Under the pieces are notes generated by a model. That model was not told the DNA's origin. It ran no database searches and worked only from the letters and a program-made list of their open reading frames with translations. DNA of 64,000 nt from Phalacrocorax aristotelis (lineage: Eukaryota; Chordata; Aves; Suliformes; Phalacrocoracidae), in the NCBI RefSeq assembly GCF_949628215.1, contig NC_134311.1, forward strand, positions 18,910,582-18,974,581. The letters run 5' to 3'. The position numbers and the translations under genes are program-made. The stretch's first letter is position 1, and every line of letters begins with the position of its first letter. This document shows positions 49,613-63,266 of this stretch, one piece after another.

Positions 49613-50273
49613 GTGGCTTTTAAAAAAAAATCCACCTCTTATTTTGAGTTTGATGTGGAATGTGTTAGGTCCCCACAGAAGAAATAAAAGCTAGATAATT
49701 TGTTTTATTTTAAGCTGATATGAACAAGTCCAGTGACTGGCTTATGATCCCTGATACTTGACCAAAGTTCATTTTCTGCTCAGGCAACACTTTATGTCAA
49801 CTGCTTGCTTCACTCACTAGATAAGCTTGGCAAACGATGTGATAGGATCAAAGCAAGGTAAATTGGGCAACGGTGCTTGTTGATGCACATTCTGTTTGAA
49901 AAACATGTGTTTGTACTTGGGCAAAGCTCAGTTTCTGGAAAGGTGAGCTTCATAGCCTAACAGTACTTCATTTTACCCCCTCACAGGCACAGGACTTTCT
50001 TCTGTTCAGCCTTTTATATGTGTAAATAAGGAAGGCACATGTGATCTAAACAAAATCAGGAATCAGGTCAACAGCATCTTCACTTGGACCAAATGGTGAC
50101 CCCTGTTTTGGCTTCAGAGTAGGAAACCTAGAGCAGCAGCTCTGCAGGGAGCACACCAGCAGTCCCGCTTACTCTGGAGCCTATTTCTGGAAGGAATTAG
50201 CTGCACGTGTGCCCTCTTAAACCATAAATGCGTCTATGGTTTACTAAATATCAGATGGTGGATTAATACCTTG

Positions 50274-50340
50274 TAATAATAATAATGATACCACATTAAT
50301 AATAATAATACCACATAATGACAGTAATGCCACATAAATA
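50274..50340. repeat. AAT microsatellite within a roughly 20-bp imperfect repeat
   Basis: AAT runs at 50274-50286 and about 50298-50309 are interleaved with CCACAT at 50291-50296, 50311-50316 and 50330-50335, giving a period near 20 bp. It looks like a microsatellite that became part of a larger duplicated unit. Confidence 0.85.
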
Positions 50341-51237
50341 ACAGATGCTGGAAAAAATCAATACAAAACTGGCTCCCCATGAAAAGGGAACTGACACTGA
50401 CATAATGTGTAGTACATATTTGCACACACAAATTCACCCCATGCTGCCTTTTCCTGGCTGCTCTGGTTTAGCACATTGAACATTTACCGTCAAAGTCTGT
50501 GGTGCATTTGTTACTGCAAGACCCTTTTTTTTGTTTTGGCCAGATAAGACCATGAGCCTTCCAGTGTTGTCCAAGCCATACTCAGTAACTTCCACACTAT
50601 TTTAGAAGTCCATTTGTGGATGGAAATGTAGGAAAACACAAAGCTAAATACTAAATACACGGTTAAGATTTTCTCCTGTGGCAAGTCGTCATGGTTTCCC
50701 CATTAGCTAAGGATGTTTCTTTTGTTGGAAAATCAGTTTTCAATTCCTTACTTTTTCTATACAAAATAAATACATCTAGTGATGAGTAAATATGTAACCA
50801 CCTGGGTAGGCCCCTGAAATGTTCTTTATGGAGCTGTAAGCCTCTTCAGAACATGTACAGGCCAGACTGAAGGGCAGTAGCTACTGACTTGCCCTCGCAG
50901 GGACCATCCATGGGGCTCACAGAGGTAAGCTATGCACTGCCAGACCTCTACCAGCTACACTGCTGAAACCTCTGGGTACAGTAAACAGGCAGCAAGCATT
51001 TACAGATTTACTACCATGAAATTTCAGAGCTGACAACTTCTTTCTGCCTCTGTGACTTTTCCCCCCAGTGGACAGTAATTTCCCAGTATTTACACTAAAA
51101 AGGGTATTAAAGGTATATGGGAAACACAACCTCTACCTCTTCTTTTTTAAGTAGTAAGTTGGTCACCCTTCATTATCAAAAAGACATTCTGCTGGAATCT
51201 GGAGCTGCACAGGCAGCTGCAACAGGTGAGACTGTGT

Positions 51238-51259
51238 CTGTAGCACTGTAGTGCTACAG
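51238..51259. repeat. Perfect inverted repeat, 9-bp arms, 4-nt loop
   Basis: CTGTAGCAC at 51238-51246 and GTGCTACAG at 51251-51259 are exact reverse complements around TGTA. The structure could form a small hairpin. It lacks a following T-run, so it is not a clear terminator, and no function is assigned. Confidence 0.85.
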
Positions 51260-51840
51260 CCTGGCTGTGCGTCATTTCAAAGGTACACTGTGAAAATGCC
51301 TCTCTAATGAGATCTCAACATTCAGCTTTTAGAAATGTCCCAAGACTGAAGTCCCAATGCAGCTATACTCTTAGCAATTGCAAATTAATTGGCAAGTATT
51401 TTCAGATTAATTTTAAAGTCTCTTCACATTAAGAACAGGACAGAACAGTATGTTGCTTTGAATTTACGTTCAAGTATCTGAAGGAAAACATTCTTTTTTA
51501 TGTTATCTTCTCTCATTCTCAGAAATGGGATATCTACAGACTTTTTGTAAAGAAGAAAGTGAAATTTTCTATTGAGAAAAAGTAATATGCAAATCAGGAA
51601 AGAAACTACCATAACAACATACACTTGCATTTGCAAATATCTTTCATTTCAAGTTGCTTTACAAATCCTAGCTTTTGCTCAGGCTTAGTCTTTGTATGAG
51701 CATGTCTAAAGCTCATGCATGTATTTCCAATAAGGTCCCATGAATTTATTTGCACAGGAGGTGAAAAATCACAAACATCATTACTCAGCACTGAAATCAC
51801 AACTGTACAAGGGGAAGCCTGCCATGAAAAGGAATGGGTG

Positions 51841-51864
51841 ATTATTATTATTATTAATATTATT
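51841..51864. repeat. ATT microsatellite
   Basis: Five ATT units are followed by AATATTATT. A short simple repeat. Confidence 0.9.
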
Positions 51865-54744
51865 CAAAGTAATGTTTTTCAAAAACTTCCCATCTATTAC
51901 TGTGTCTAACGATCTGTTGCAGTAAAGCCTTGAAAGGACCATCACTGAGTCCAGAAGGTGTTGGATCAGGCCCTCTTGATATGCTCTCCTGCACCACAAA
52001 CGCTTGAATAGCCCTGGTTCTTGTTTTTGTCTCTTTGACGCTCATAGTCAGCTCTCTTTATGGTTGCAGTCTATCCATTCCCCAGCTAACATAAACTAGC
52101 TCTAAACTAGCCAGAAAGAAATTAGTGTAACACCTCAGGCTTCAGCAGCTTAGTCTTTAAATAGGATTTCTGTGATTGCCTGAGATGCAACCTGCTGCAG
52201 CTGCACTGCTGTAGGTAGCAGGGCCCTTAACTGTAAGGTTACTAGCTGGTTGCTACCAGACCAAATGTGCAGAAGTCAGCAGGAGCAGAGGAGCCAAAAA
52301 AGGTGTTTGATTAAATCAGAGTTAGCCCACTGTGTGCAGCAAATCCTGGGAGACCAGAATATATACCCAAAAGTTAAACCTCTGATATTATTAGCTGGTC
52401 AAGCTGGAAGAAGCTACTCAGAACATTTGCAGCTTCCAAGGCCAAGAAAAATTGAGCTGAAGAAAATCATTTTATGTCTGCCATTAACTGTATTCAAGCC
52501 AAGGAAATAAAAATAATCCATATTAAACCAATGCCCTCTTTTATTTGCCATAAGTAATTTATATTTTACTTAGGAAAGTTAGGTTTAGCCTCTAACCTTT
52601 TGCCCTGCTGGCACTCAGGCTCTGAGTTTAAAGAGACGGCCTGGGCTGTTTTCTGTAGCAGTGGACAGACCCTCTATGTAGAAGTGCCCTTTCATAGAGA
52701 AATCCATTTTTTCCTGCCATTTCTTTTCAGAAATTATTTCTTGATTTAACTTATTTTTCTTGTTCTTTCTGAGAAACAAACCAGGAAATTTGCCCCCTCT
52801 TTTACTTCTCTTTCAGATTTTTGAAAAAGCTTAATAATTTTTAAAAATTCAAGCTTTCACAATTCCGTTGGAAATGCTGAAAGTAGCATAGGAACAAGAT
52901 AAACAAGAATTCTTGTTGCTTCCATTATGACTGTTTGAAAAACATCAGACCTTTTGTTACTGTGGTGGTGCAACAAGTCACTTGCTGTCTGGTTAGCCAA
53001 GCCCTCACAGAATGTAAGAGTGAAAATTTTTTGCTGTTTGGAATGAAGTGAAGCAGAGAAATTTTTTTTTTCAAAATCTTTTCCCACAGATGCACCTGTG
53101 AAAGAAACATTCTTCTAAGTGCAAAGGGTTTGATCTGCAAAGATTTACTCTTTTTAAAATTTCAGAGCTCCAGTTTCCCTTGGGAAAATTGTCATTTATG
53201 CAGATTAACTAAGCCTTTGGTAAAGGACCTGCTTACTTTATCTACAAACTCAGCCAACCCTTGTTGAAGTTACAGGATTTACTAGTAATATTAGAAGACA
53301 GATGGGATCCAGGTGCCTGGGCTGGAGTCAGGTGGAACAGCCTGAAATGTCTCCCTGGGTTTCCCATGGACAGGCCTTGGACAGGCCCTTGTGCCCTTTT
53401 CAACCCTAACTTTTAGGTTATTTCATGCTTAATCTAAGTTCTGAAAGCTGAAAATGGCTTTCATTTGGCCAATACCCATGCCTTGTCTACCTCAGGAAAT
53501 TCTGCCATCCAAACGTTTCTTTGGTCTACAAGACCAAGCCAGAAAAAGCATCCTCTTCCTGGCAAGATTTGCAGTGTGGACCAGCTCTAATAGGCACCCC
53601 GTCTTTGCTAACGTCTCTGCCCCCTGCTGCAGTGCCCACAAAATGAAGTATTGGAAGTCTATGAGGGCACTGACAAGTTTACCCATTTGGAGGACAATAT
53701 TTCCCAGAAGAACAAAGCTTTAAAGGCACCAGATGGTAAAATAAAAGCTAAATATTTTTCTGTTAAAGAGATCAATTTGCTAAATTCAAAAGATGCCATT
53801 CATAGCAGAAGTCACATGATGCAGAGGACAACAATGGAGTCCTTTTCTGCAAACATCTGTTAGATGCATTGGCCTGTAAGGGGATACCTGGCAAGCACGT
53901 GTACTTAGCATGTCTGCAGTCCATTCATCAGCTTTGGCAGCTATTTTGGGCCTTGAAAGGGGGCAGCCATGCATCTCCAGGCATTCACCATCCCAAGAAC
54001 AGATTGCCACCACAACACCAACACTGTAGCTCTTCAGCATCCTCTGGGGGCAACTTCTGGATTTGTCCCCGTGTAAATCTCCAGGCAATGCTGGGCACTC
54101 TGCTGCATGATGGTCATTCACCCACCAGCTTCGGCTGTGTTTTACCAGCAGCCTTTCCCTCTCTTATTTTGCTCTCAGCTACCCCCTCAGAAGCTCATTC
54201 ATCACCACTAAGGGATTTGCCACATGCAAAAGCAGAGGGCAAGTCTTGTCTTCTCCTATGAACTGCCTCATGTGACCCTAATATCATTGTCCTGCTGGTA
54301 CAATACCTTCTGTTGTTGACCCATTTAATGCATTTAATGTTTTAGTGTATATTTAAATTTATTGTAGTGTATTTTTGAACTACAACAGTAAAACCAAATA
54401 AAAACTGAAAAACAGAAGACCAAAAATTTATTTAGATAATTTGAGCTGCTGCTCAAGCATCGTGGTATTTGATGTATTTTAGAGCAGACATTATAGCGCC
54501 ACATCAAATTTGTCTAGATGCTGTGGAAGAACAATAAGTGTGCTAATGTTCTTCTTTAAGAAAAGCTTCTGGAAGCTATTTAATATATTTACAAAAGCCA
54601 AGAAAATTATAATGCCCTCAAGACTAATGAAACAAACACCTTGGACAGCAGAATATGATGTTCCTCTTCCTGATTCACATCGTACTTGTCCAGGCGTTAT
54701 ATTCTTGCTTTTATACAGCCAGAACTTTAAAACATATTTAGTAG

Positions 54745-54804
54745 CGGCTGGACTTGATGATCTTAAGGGTCTTTTCCAACCTTAATGATTCTATGATTCT
54801 ATGA
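54745..54804 (+). mobile_element. Very short CR1 3' tail
   Basis: About 60 bp match only the CR1 3' end: GGCTGGACTTGATGATCTTA, then a GGTCTTTTCCAACC block, then two ATTCTATG octamers. The octamer tail is purer than those of the other copies here, suggesting a younger or different subfamily. It is a heavily 5'-truncated insertion. Confidence 0.9.
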
Positions 54805-57800
54805 AATCAAACTTTTGCCGATATCAGCACGAGTTAGAGGCCTGTACGCTCCTGGATTGTGCATAAAACTTTCATAAAGTGAAAATGCAATCTATTGGTC
54901 CAATTCAATATTACATTATTTGATTATTTTCTGTATCAATATTAGATTACTTCTTTTTATTTTCCAAAAGAGAGGTAAGATTTTATTCCCCTTTAATTTT
55001 TTATGTTAATCTTTATGTTGGATCATATTTTATTCAAAACGTAAATACTGTTATGCTGTGGTCTGCTAATAATTTAAGCAATTATGAAGATAACAGCTGC
55101 TAAGCCCCCTGATTTCACATGCACTGAAAGTGTTTACTGTCTGGTTTATGGCTATGTCATTAATATTTTTGGAGTGCACGGCGTTCTGGAGGAGTTCTGC
55201 AAGCAATGCATAAAATCTGTAATACTGATCCATCTCTGGCTTTTAGACAATTGGCTTTTGCTCAGTCATTTCAAATGAAAATGTAACATTAACTGCTTTA
55301 AACCAGCTTTCTGATTATATCCACTAGGAGTACTGTTGCAAATGTAGGGAAATTTATCTGTATTGCTACTAGTAGTCTTTATGATCAGGGGAACATCTAC
55401 TATAGTTTAAATGGGGACTATTTTCCTTTGGAACAAAAGAGCCTAAATTGGTTGTACCCTCCACGGTGCAGGTTTGGGGAGAAATTACATCTATGATTTA
55501 GTCCCAGATTAACATAGTCTTTCAAAATATTTGCGCATGACAATATACACAAACACACTTAGGAACTGTATTTCTATACTTGATAAAGATATCAATTGTT
55601 TAAGAAAAAGAATTTTGATCCTCATATGGTCTTAGCATGGCATGGCATATCTGAGACTCAGTGGGTGTTGCCTCTATTTTGCAAGTAAACAGTGAGTACT
55701 TCTTTTTCAAGAAAACTCCAAAATTTTACTTCCCAGTACCTCTCAATCACTATAATAAAAGGTATTTGAATTTAACTATGTCTTACTCTTAGTAGCAGGC
55801 CAGTTTTATAAAATAATGTAACACACTGAAATGTACATAATGGACACACAGGTTTGTAAAGATGGATGTTACTTCCATCATATAGGTGCATGCAGAGATA
55901 GTGGGGAAGAGCACATTCCAAAACTCTAAATAAATATTGAGAGTTTGGTGCAAACACTTGAAAAAGCAGGCAGTTTAACAGTCTGTCAAGTTTCGAGTGC
56001 TTTGTGCCTACTTTTGCAACCTAGTACAGGAAGTATGAGTGAATGTTCAGGGCATCCACCCCTGGGCACCTAGCTGTCATGTCATTGTACCAGCTGTGTG
56101 CAGGGGTGCCCAGGCCAGGACAGCATGGGGGAACTGCATAGACAGTGTTTGTGCCTCCCAGTCAATACACAGCAGATAGCATACACTTGTGCACACGGTC
56201 AGAATGAAAATGTCCTCAGGACTGGAGCACGACAGAAAATGGCATTTACTGACAGAAAACAGGAAGGTTTGATGCTTTTTTGTGAGCTGCCATCTCAGGT
56301 GCTTCCCACAGACAGCTTTCCACAAATGAGAAGGAATGCTTAGACCACTCTGTGCTGTGAGTGTCATGTAAGACAGCTACCACATAGGTCTGGGGCTTGG
56401 CCATTCAGCAAAATTTTGTATCACATTTACTTGCAGACACCGTCTTTTATGCAACATCTTTTTGGTCAGCTGGAGACTAACTCAGAAGAAGTACGTATTG
56501 AGAAGTTTGGCCTGATTCACTAACAAGCACACTAAAGCACACTATGATTGAAAACTTCAAAATTCTGCTGTTTTGAATGAAAACCATTTGGAAGAACTTG
56601 ACGTTTGTGTTTTGGATTAGTATTAATTCCTGTGCATGAAGTCTCAGGAGTTGCACTCATGTTACACAAGCACCTGTAGATTCCCTTGCTGCTGTTCTTT
56701 CCTCTAATGGCTGATTGTGACCCACGCAGTTATCTTTCTCTTCCTCCCCTTTCTCCTCTGGGATCTTTACAGGAGGATTTTAATCATTCTGGAACACCAG
56801 ATATAGCAACATATGGAACACACCTTGATATTGTATAATAAGGAGAGTTAAGATAGAGCTGTTAGGTAAGGAATGATTGCTAAGGTTATTTTTAAGACTG
56901 TTTAAAACCAGAACATATATGTATCAGTAGGTTCCCACAGGAATGTGTGTTGAGGCTAGCAATCAGTGCTACGATGGGGACTGTGTAACATTCCTCAGTA
57001 CCTTGGAATCTGAGCCCACAAATATTTGTTTTATGGGGGATCTACTCAACTATGTCAAGTTATGTACGCATGTACCTGGTTATGGGATTTGGCACTTGGA
57101 CTAGGATTTAATTCTGATAGAAACTGCATGTGACATGACAAAACAGACAGGCACAGGCTCTGTCTGAATGGGTGTCTCCATGGCCATCAAACAGCTCCTG
57201 TTTCCTGCAGGTGGTCCAGCAGTAGTGGTAGGGCACTGTCAGTATCTGCTGCTTCATCCACCCAAGTAAAATCTCATCTGATAAAAGCAAAGCTATGAAA
57301 ATGCTGTATGAAATGAAAGGGTTAAAATACATTTTAGTTAATTCTCACTTGGATATTTCTGAGACTAAGTTGTAATACAACACACAGAGCCAGATTTGAA
57401 AGACCCAGAGTTTCCTTTTGACTTCATGGCTGTGGACACACCATTGTGCTTGCCCCTTTACCCCTGGGGGAACATGTAAACACAATAGGAGCAATAGTGA
57501 TGTGAAAAATAGCCTGGCAGTCAGATGTTCACATCACATTGATTGCACCCAAAACCAGACTGAGGGCAGGAGGGAAAGGAGAACTGTTGATGCTGGTCTG
57601 TAGGTAAAACCATGCTCCCCATGGGGGTAACTCATCAAGCCAGATGCCCATCAAACTCAGCTGTTTCCGAGTATGTGGCCTCCTACATTTCCAAACAAGC
57701 TTCTCCCCCAGCCGTGTGCCCTGAGCCCGCATCCAGGGAAGGGAAGAGACATGATGTCAGCTCTTTGCCACCTGGGACATGGGTGCATTGGGAAAATCCT

Positions 57801-60800
57801 GCTGGGTCATTTTAGCTGGCTTCAGGAGAAGATTCAAAGTGACCTTGATGCATGGCAGGATCTAATGCCACAGACACAGAAGTAGAGCGTTAGAAAGATT
57901 GCTTTTGTTTTAAGAGGTACTGAAATGACATTATGCATATGCTGATGTGTTAATAGATGCCTCCACACAAAGATCATGTTAAAGCCATGCATCTCTGCAG
58001 CAGAGTTCTCCAAGTGGGGCAACTTTTCAAATCACCTTATATCAGCATTGTCAGAGAGTGTTTCTAATCAAATGCTCATTTGCCACGAGTTATCCCTGGG
58101 TCCTAGCAAATGGTGCACTCATTTGAGTGCTCAGTGTGTTGCTGTGGCAGAAAAACACCAGCAAACAAATGAACAAAAACCCAAAAAGGTAAGCAGAGGT
58201 CTAGTTGAAAAAAAAAGACAATTCCTTTTATACATAGCAGGGATCAGACAACTCATGGTACCCTGTCACAAACGTTCATTATCCTCAGCATTGCAGGATA
58301 CAATTGGGATACTGAAGGTTCTCCATAGGGTCACATGACCTGATAGTGTAATCTGACTTGCGGGATGGTCAGGATCCAGATCTGCTCTCCCAAAAGAAAA
58401 CATAATTAATGGGAATAGCTCTTGACAGATGTCAGAAGGGAAGGGATGGAAGACAGAGAGCATATGAGTCGTACTGGAGTTCTCCAATAAAATTGAAAAA
58501 GACACGGGAGGCGGGGGGGATTATTAGCTTGGAAATGGATAAAATTGCCTGAGCAGTTCTGTCAGAGGATATAACAGTTTGCTTAATGATGTGGTTGTGC
58601 AGAGAAATCATTTCCAAGGAGAATGTTGCGCCTGAGAGATGTTTTACAGCTTTATCATGTACCAATCTAGAACATGCTACCACATGGACTATTGTATACT
58701 CAGGGGTTTAATACCTCTCTCAACATAGATTCATCTAAATATCTATAAAGGGTGCCAATGTGGATTTTGTTTTGCTTGGGTAATAACTACCATTTGTTTA
58801 TTTATAGGGCACTGACAGTATGCATTCATCACTTTACAGACATGTGCCTTTTGACAAGAGAAAAGCCCTGGCGTCCTACATCTCATTGTGGGTTCCCTGT
58901 CCTGTGGGTACCACTCAGCCAGAATACAAGGAGGAGAGTGGTAGGGGCAAAAGCAGCTTTAAGCAATCTTTTGTGCTGCCTCAGCTCTGGGGATTACCCA
59001 TCTGAGTGGACTTCAGAAGTGTCCTGTGAATATTTATGTGTGTGAAGGGGATAGAGCCTGTGACTAGTACCCATGGGAAACACAGGAAAAAGTGGAAACC
59101 TGCGGATGTTATTAACAGCAGTGCTACAGAAGAGCCTATGCCATCACACACCTCTTTGGCAGCTGGTTTTGTGAGCATTCTACTCTCACCACCACTTAAA
59201 GCACTTGTATTCTCACCTTGACCTTTAGATTTTGGTCCATGATCATACACAGCTAAAACCATTCAATTATCCTGGGCTATTTGCTGATGAATTATCCTTG
59301 CAAATTCCCCTACTAACACTCCTACCTGTCTTATTATTCTCAAATTATGCAATATACTGAATTATGGATTTTTCCCCAACCTGCCAGAGAGCTCTGTAAC
59401 ATATAGCCACGCCTCTCACCTTTCTCACACCTCTCATCTTCCAAAAGTATGTATGGCAGGCTATTCCCTCTCGCAGGTGTAATCTGAAGTATTACCCTTA
59501 CACACTTCACTAAGGGAAAAAGCTTGTTTATGGCTGCCTGCATTTCCTTATCAATTGCTGAAGCATGGCTCAGTCTGGTCCAAGATCTTGTTTGCGAGGG
59601 AAAGGCAGGAACACCTCACTTTATTGTGCTCCACAAAGTTGTTTTTTTCAACCAAACATCTTTCTGCAGATTACCTACGTAATGGCTGCTGTGACCTTCA
59701 GGCTTGCAGTCCATGTTACCTACCAAGGATAGGATACTATATACACACCCTGCATATGTCTGCATGGGTTTTTTTTCCTAAATCGTATATTATACAGGTG
59801 TGGCTAGCAGCAGGGCAAGTACAAATGCAGATGTGACTGTTTATTTGATCTTGTGTGCTGCAAAGTGAACATTAACTGAATGCTGACATGCAATTCTCAA
59901 CACTGTCATTCCTATAGCATGTGGCAATGCCACAGCGCTATCCACACAAGCTCCCCAAGCACTACATATCAGAGTGCATGCTCCAGTGTAAGGATGGGTG
60001 GTGCCTTTGTGACATGTCTCAGGTACCCCGAGCGGCTGTGCTGGAGGCAGGAGTGACATCCTCTGAATCCCTGTAACCGTTCCAGGCCCACTGCATCGCC
60101 ATGCCTCCTCAGTGAGCTATTCCACTCCAGCCACCTCCAGCGCCTTGCCTTTTTGATACCACATTATGCATGTAAAAATATTCTGCCACTACATGCAAGT
60201 GACTGTGTTTCATATATCTTAATAGCCCATTCATTTCCACTAAAAATAACAGCTTGATAATTTGCTGTTCTGCCAATAAGCAGGGACTAATCAAAAGTGC
60301 TCTGCTTTAATTTTCTACTTTGAAAGGGACAAAAACCTGATACCCTAAGAAAAGCAAAAAACCCAAACAGAAAAGAGTGAAAAAATACAAGAACCTAATC
60401 TAATTACTGATCCCAGTTTAACCCTAGGATACTTACTGATTATAGCATTTCAACCACTTGCCTGGCATTGAATGCTTCCAGCACAAGAGAACTACTAATG
60501 TTCCTCAGATTCATTTTCACTTTTGGCTCATTTCAAACCTTTTTTCATTTCTACCTGCTGCAGACAGAAATCAACACTGGCCATGCTGATCCTTCTAAGG
60601 TAGTTATGCAGTAGTAGCAATCAAAAAAAAAAATCCTTGTCACTTTATGCTCCTTGTTGGCCAAATATATAAGGCATCCGTGCCTTCAAACACATCTGCA
60701 AATCATCTATAGAGTATTTTTACAGGTTCTCATCACAGCCTCAGCCTCCTGAAGCTATGCTGGGGATCACAAGGCTGGTGTCATGGAGGGCTAAAAGGTA

Positions 60801-62054
60801 TTGCTACAGGCACAGTTTTGTAGCAATGGTATGCAGGCTACCAGATCGGTCCCTGCATATATAACCGGTAGTCTCCCCTTGCCCTGTTGTCTCATCCACT
60901 TCTGCTTCTAAAGTTCTTCCACTGGGGCCCTTCTGGCTCTAAGTATGGTTTTAAAATCCAGGACAATGAAAAATTAAGACAATAGTGTAAACAAAGGGCG
61001 ATTGAGCCTCCTGAGCTCTCTGTTTCCTCTCACACTGCTTGTGAATGTTGCTTCTGTAGTAGTTGTGGCTGAGACCTGACCACAAGAAGTCCTAAAACCT
61101 GAAGGCAGTGTTACAAGCCTGAAAAACACATCCAAAACCTTAGCAAAAAGCATCAAGTCAAACACAAATGGTGTTTGTGTCAACTTCTTCACTCAGAATA
61201 TTTTTACTGACTTCACCGAGGCAAATGTCAGGTCAGAAACCAGGAGTACTTACCCCAGCATCACACAAATCTGAGACTCTATACTCCACGTGAGAGATAC
61301 CATGAAAGATCAAGGGAACAGGACAATGTGTTGAGGGTCTTCAACACATCCTGTCCTCTAAAATAGTACCAAGATCCTATCTTATACCCACAAAAAATGT
61401 ACTGCTTTTGCCCAAACACTTATTTGACCTAATATTGACACAGACAGGTATATTCTTGCACAGACACTGTCATCTTTTATAGTAAACTGTTCTGAGGAGA
61501 GATATGAAATCAGAGGCACTGTTTAATATCGTCTGGAAGGTGTTTGATAAATGGGTATTGGTCAAACAACACTTAGTGAATGTGAATAAACCTGTTGCCA
61601 ACTGCTAGTTTTCATTGGAACAGTAAATCTGTGAAACCCACAATGTTTAACTCAGTGCTACTGAAATCCGGAATAATCTGTGAAATTGGGGTAGCTTTAT
61701 GGTTGCCATGAAAACAGTAATTGTTGTCACCATTTCAAGTTTATTTTTAAATCTGAATTTGGACAATATGAGTTTTTTGCTGTAAATGGACTTTTTGTTT
61801 ATGTTTTCTTTTTTTAAACCACAAAGAGTTGCTTCCATGTTAATTAGTAGTGACTCTGTCTTGCATCTTTCAGCCATGTATCCAGAATAATGGAGGTGAA
61901 AATTGTGACTGTGATTGATGTATGTGTGTTGCTCTACTGGTTTGTGCAGTTACAGTCCCAAGTCACGCACATGCTCAATTAGCTGCTTAAGCATAAGGAC
62001 TTACAGTAATTTCAAATAAAAAATGTAGAAGTACAACATTCAAAAATGTAGCTT

Positions 62055-62086
62055 TTTAATTCTGATTAAAAATTTAATTCTGATTA
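62055..62086. repeat. 14-bp direct repeat, 18-bp period
   Basis: TTTAATTCTGATTA occurs at 62055-62068 and 62073-62086 without mismatch. A nearby related ACTAATTTAATC follows. Confidence 0.85.
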
Positions 62087-63125
62087 CTAATTTAATCACT
62101 TAACTCTCATAGGTACCATAGCGATCTGTAGGGACTAGAACTGAGAAAAATAAAAGTCATCAACAAAAATTTTGAGCTTGAATGTGCCCGTTATGAAATC
62201 AGTGCCAAAATTCTTAAACATTTCCAGTTGTAGCAATGCTAGGCCATACACTTGTGACAGACCAAGTGGTTCTCTTTATCTGTATATAGTAGCGTTGCTT
62301 TCATGCACAAATATCGTGGCACTTGCTCCTAGTAGAAGTCAGCTTTGCCAGCCAGCTATTTTCCTCATGCACCTAGGAACCTCTCTCTTTTCTGCACAGC
62401 ACACTTCCATAGAGAACCTTCATTATATTGGTAATGCATTATCATTTATCTGCCTCTTACTTATTTGAGGTTTTTGGAGTGCTACTGAGAGTGGCTTGAG
62501 TTAGTAAACTCTTGGCCTTTATGTGACAAGAGGAAGAAAAGCTCCTGACAGCCTGAAGCAGACAGCCAGTCTTTTGCAAAAGCCACAGAAATGCCATTGA
62601 AAGGGAAGGTTCATCATGCTTGACTGCATTAATAACCAGTCACAGAAAAGTGGCATAGAAGCTAATATATTAAAAACTCACAATGAAGAAGTGGCAGAGA
62701 CAGCTGCTGACTAAGGTCTTGAAGCCCCAGCATGACTGATGCTGTCAGTAGCATGACCTATGCAGCATGCCAGTTTCAAACACAAGCAGCTGCTGAAGTT
62801 GTTGATTGAATATACAAATGTGTACCAGGGAGAGCATCCAACTTTTTGCTCTGTTGAGGTTTGGCCAAGCTTAAAACTTTCTATAATTTTGCCAGAGCAC
62901 ATTTCTGTCCTCTGCTTGCCAGGTCTAAGAAGGAAGGTATTTTGGAAGACTGGGACTTGAAATTAGAACTATCACCTTCATCACATTCCAAATGATTTTA
63001 AGAAAACCTTTGACGCTTAAGTAACACATTAGGAAACATTTGTGTGTTACTGGCATGCCCACTACCTCTTTTTGTGTGTTTCAAGTACAGTTGTGGGAAA
63101 CATTTTCTTTTTCCTTTTGTGACAG

Positions 63126-63266
63126 GAAAGGGAGATGAGCACTGAGAGAATTACAGAAGATCCAAGAATGGGAGATGATATGAAAATACATGAAGAAAAT
63201 CATGAGAACAGAAAAAAAGAGTTAAAGGATTGGAGGAAAAAAGGAAGGAATAGGATGAATTATTAA
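63126..63266 (+). other. Possible 3' terminal exon, charged 46-residue tail (speculative)
   Basis: A strong acceptor-like tract (TTTTCTTTTTCCTTTTGTGACAG, summarised; AG at 63124-63125) precedes an open frame that reads EREMSTERITEDPRMGDDMK and then a Lys/Arg/Glu-rich tail to a TAA at 63264-63266. An AATAAA lies downstream at 63448-63453. The order acceptor, stop, poly(A) signal fits a last exon. However, the segment is purine-rich, and any purine-rich DNA gives Lys, Arg, Glu and Gly in its frames, so the peptide itself is weak evidence. Confidence 0.15.

Larger units (their letters stand above)
49618..54744. other. Non-coding stretch with AAT-rich repeats
   Basis: No gene recognised. Repeats at 50274-50340 and 51841-51864 and a perfect inverted repeat at 51238-51259 are listed separately. 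A 130-codon frame at 53869-54261 (plus) overlaps a 111-codon frame on the other strand and has no domain. An AATAAA lies near 54397 in AT-rich DNA; with no gene upstream it is not called a poly(A) site. Confidence 0.5.

Noticed and set aside
49345-49635. 96-codon minus-strand frame
   Set aside because: It lies in the U3 part of the solo LTR and is not viral coding sequence.
57976-58188. Open frame ending at a donor-like AAAAAG/GTAAGC
   Set aside because: No acceptor or domain support upstream; a single donor string is expected by chance.
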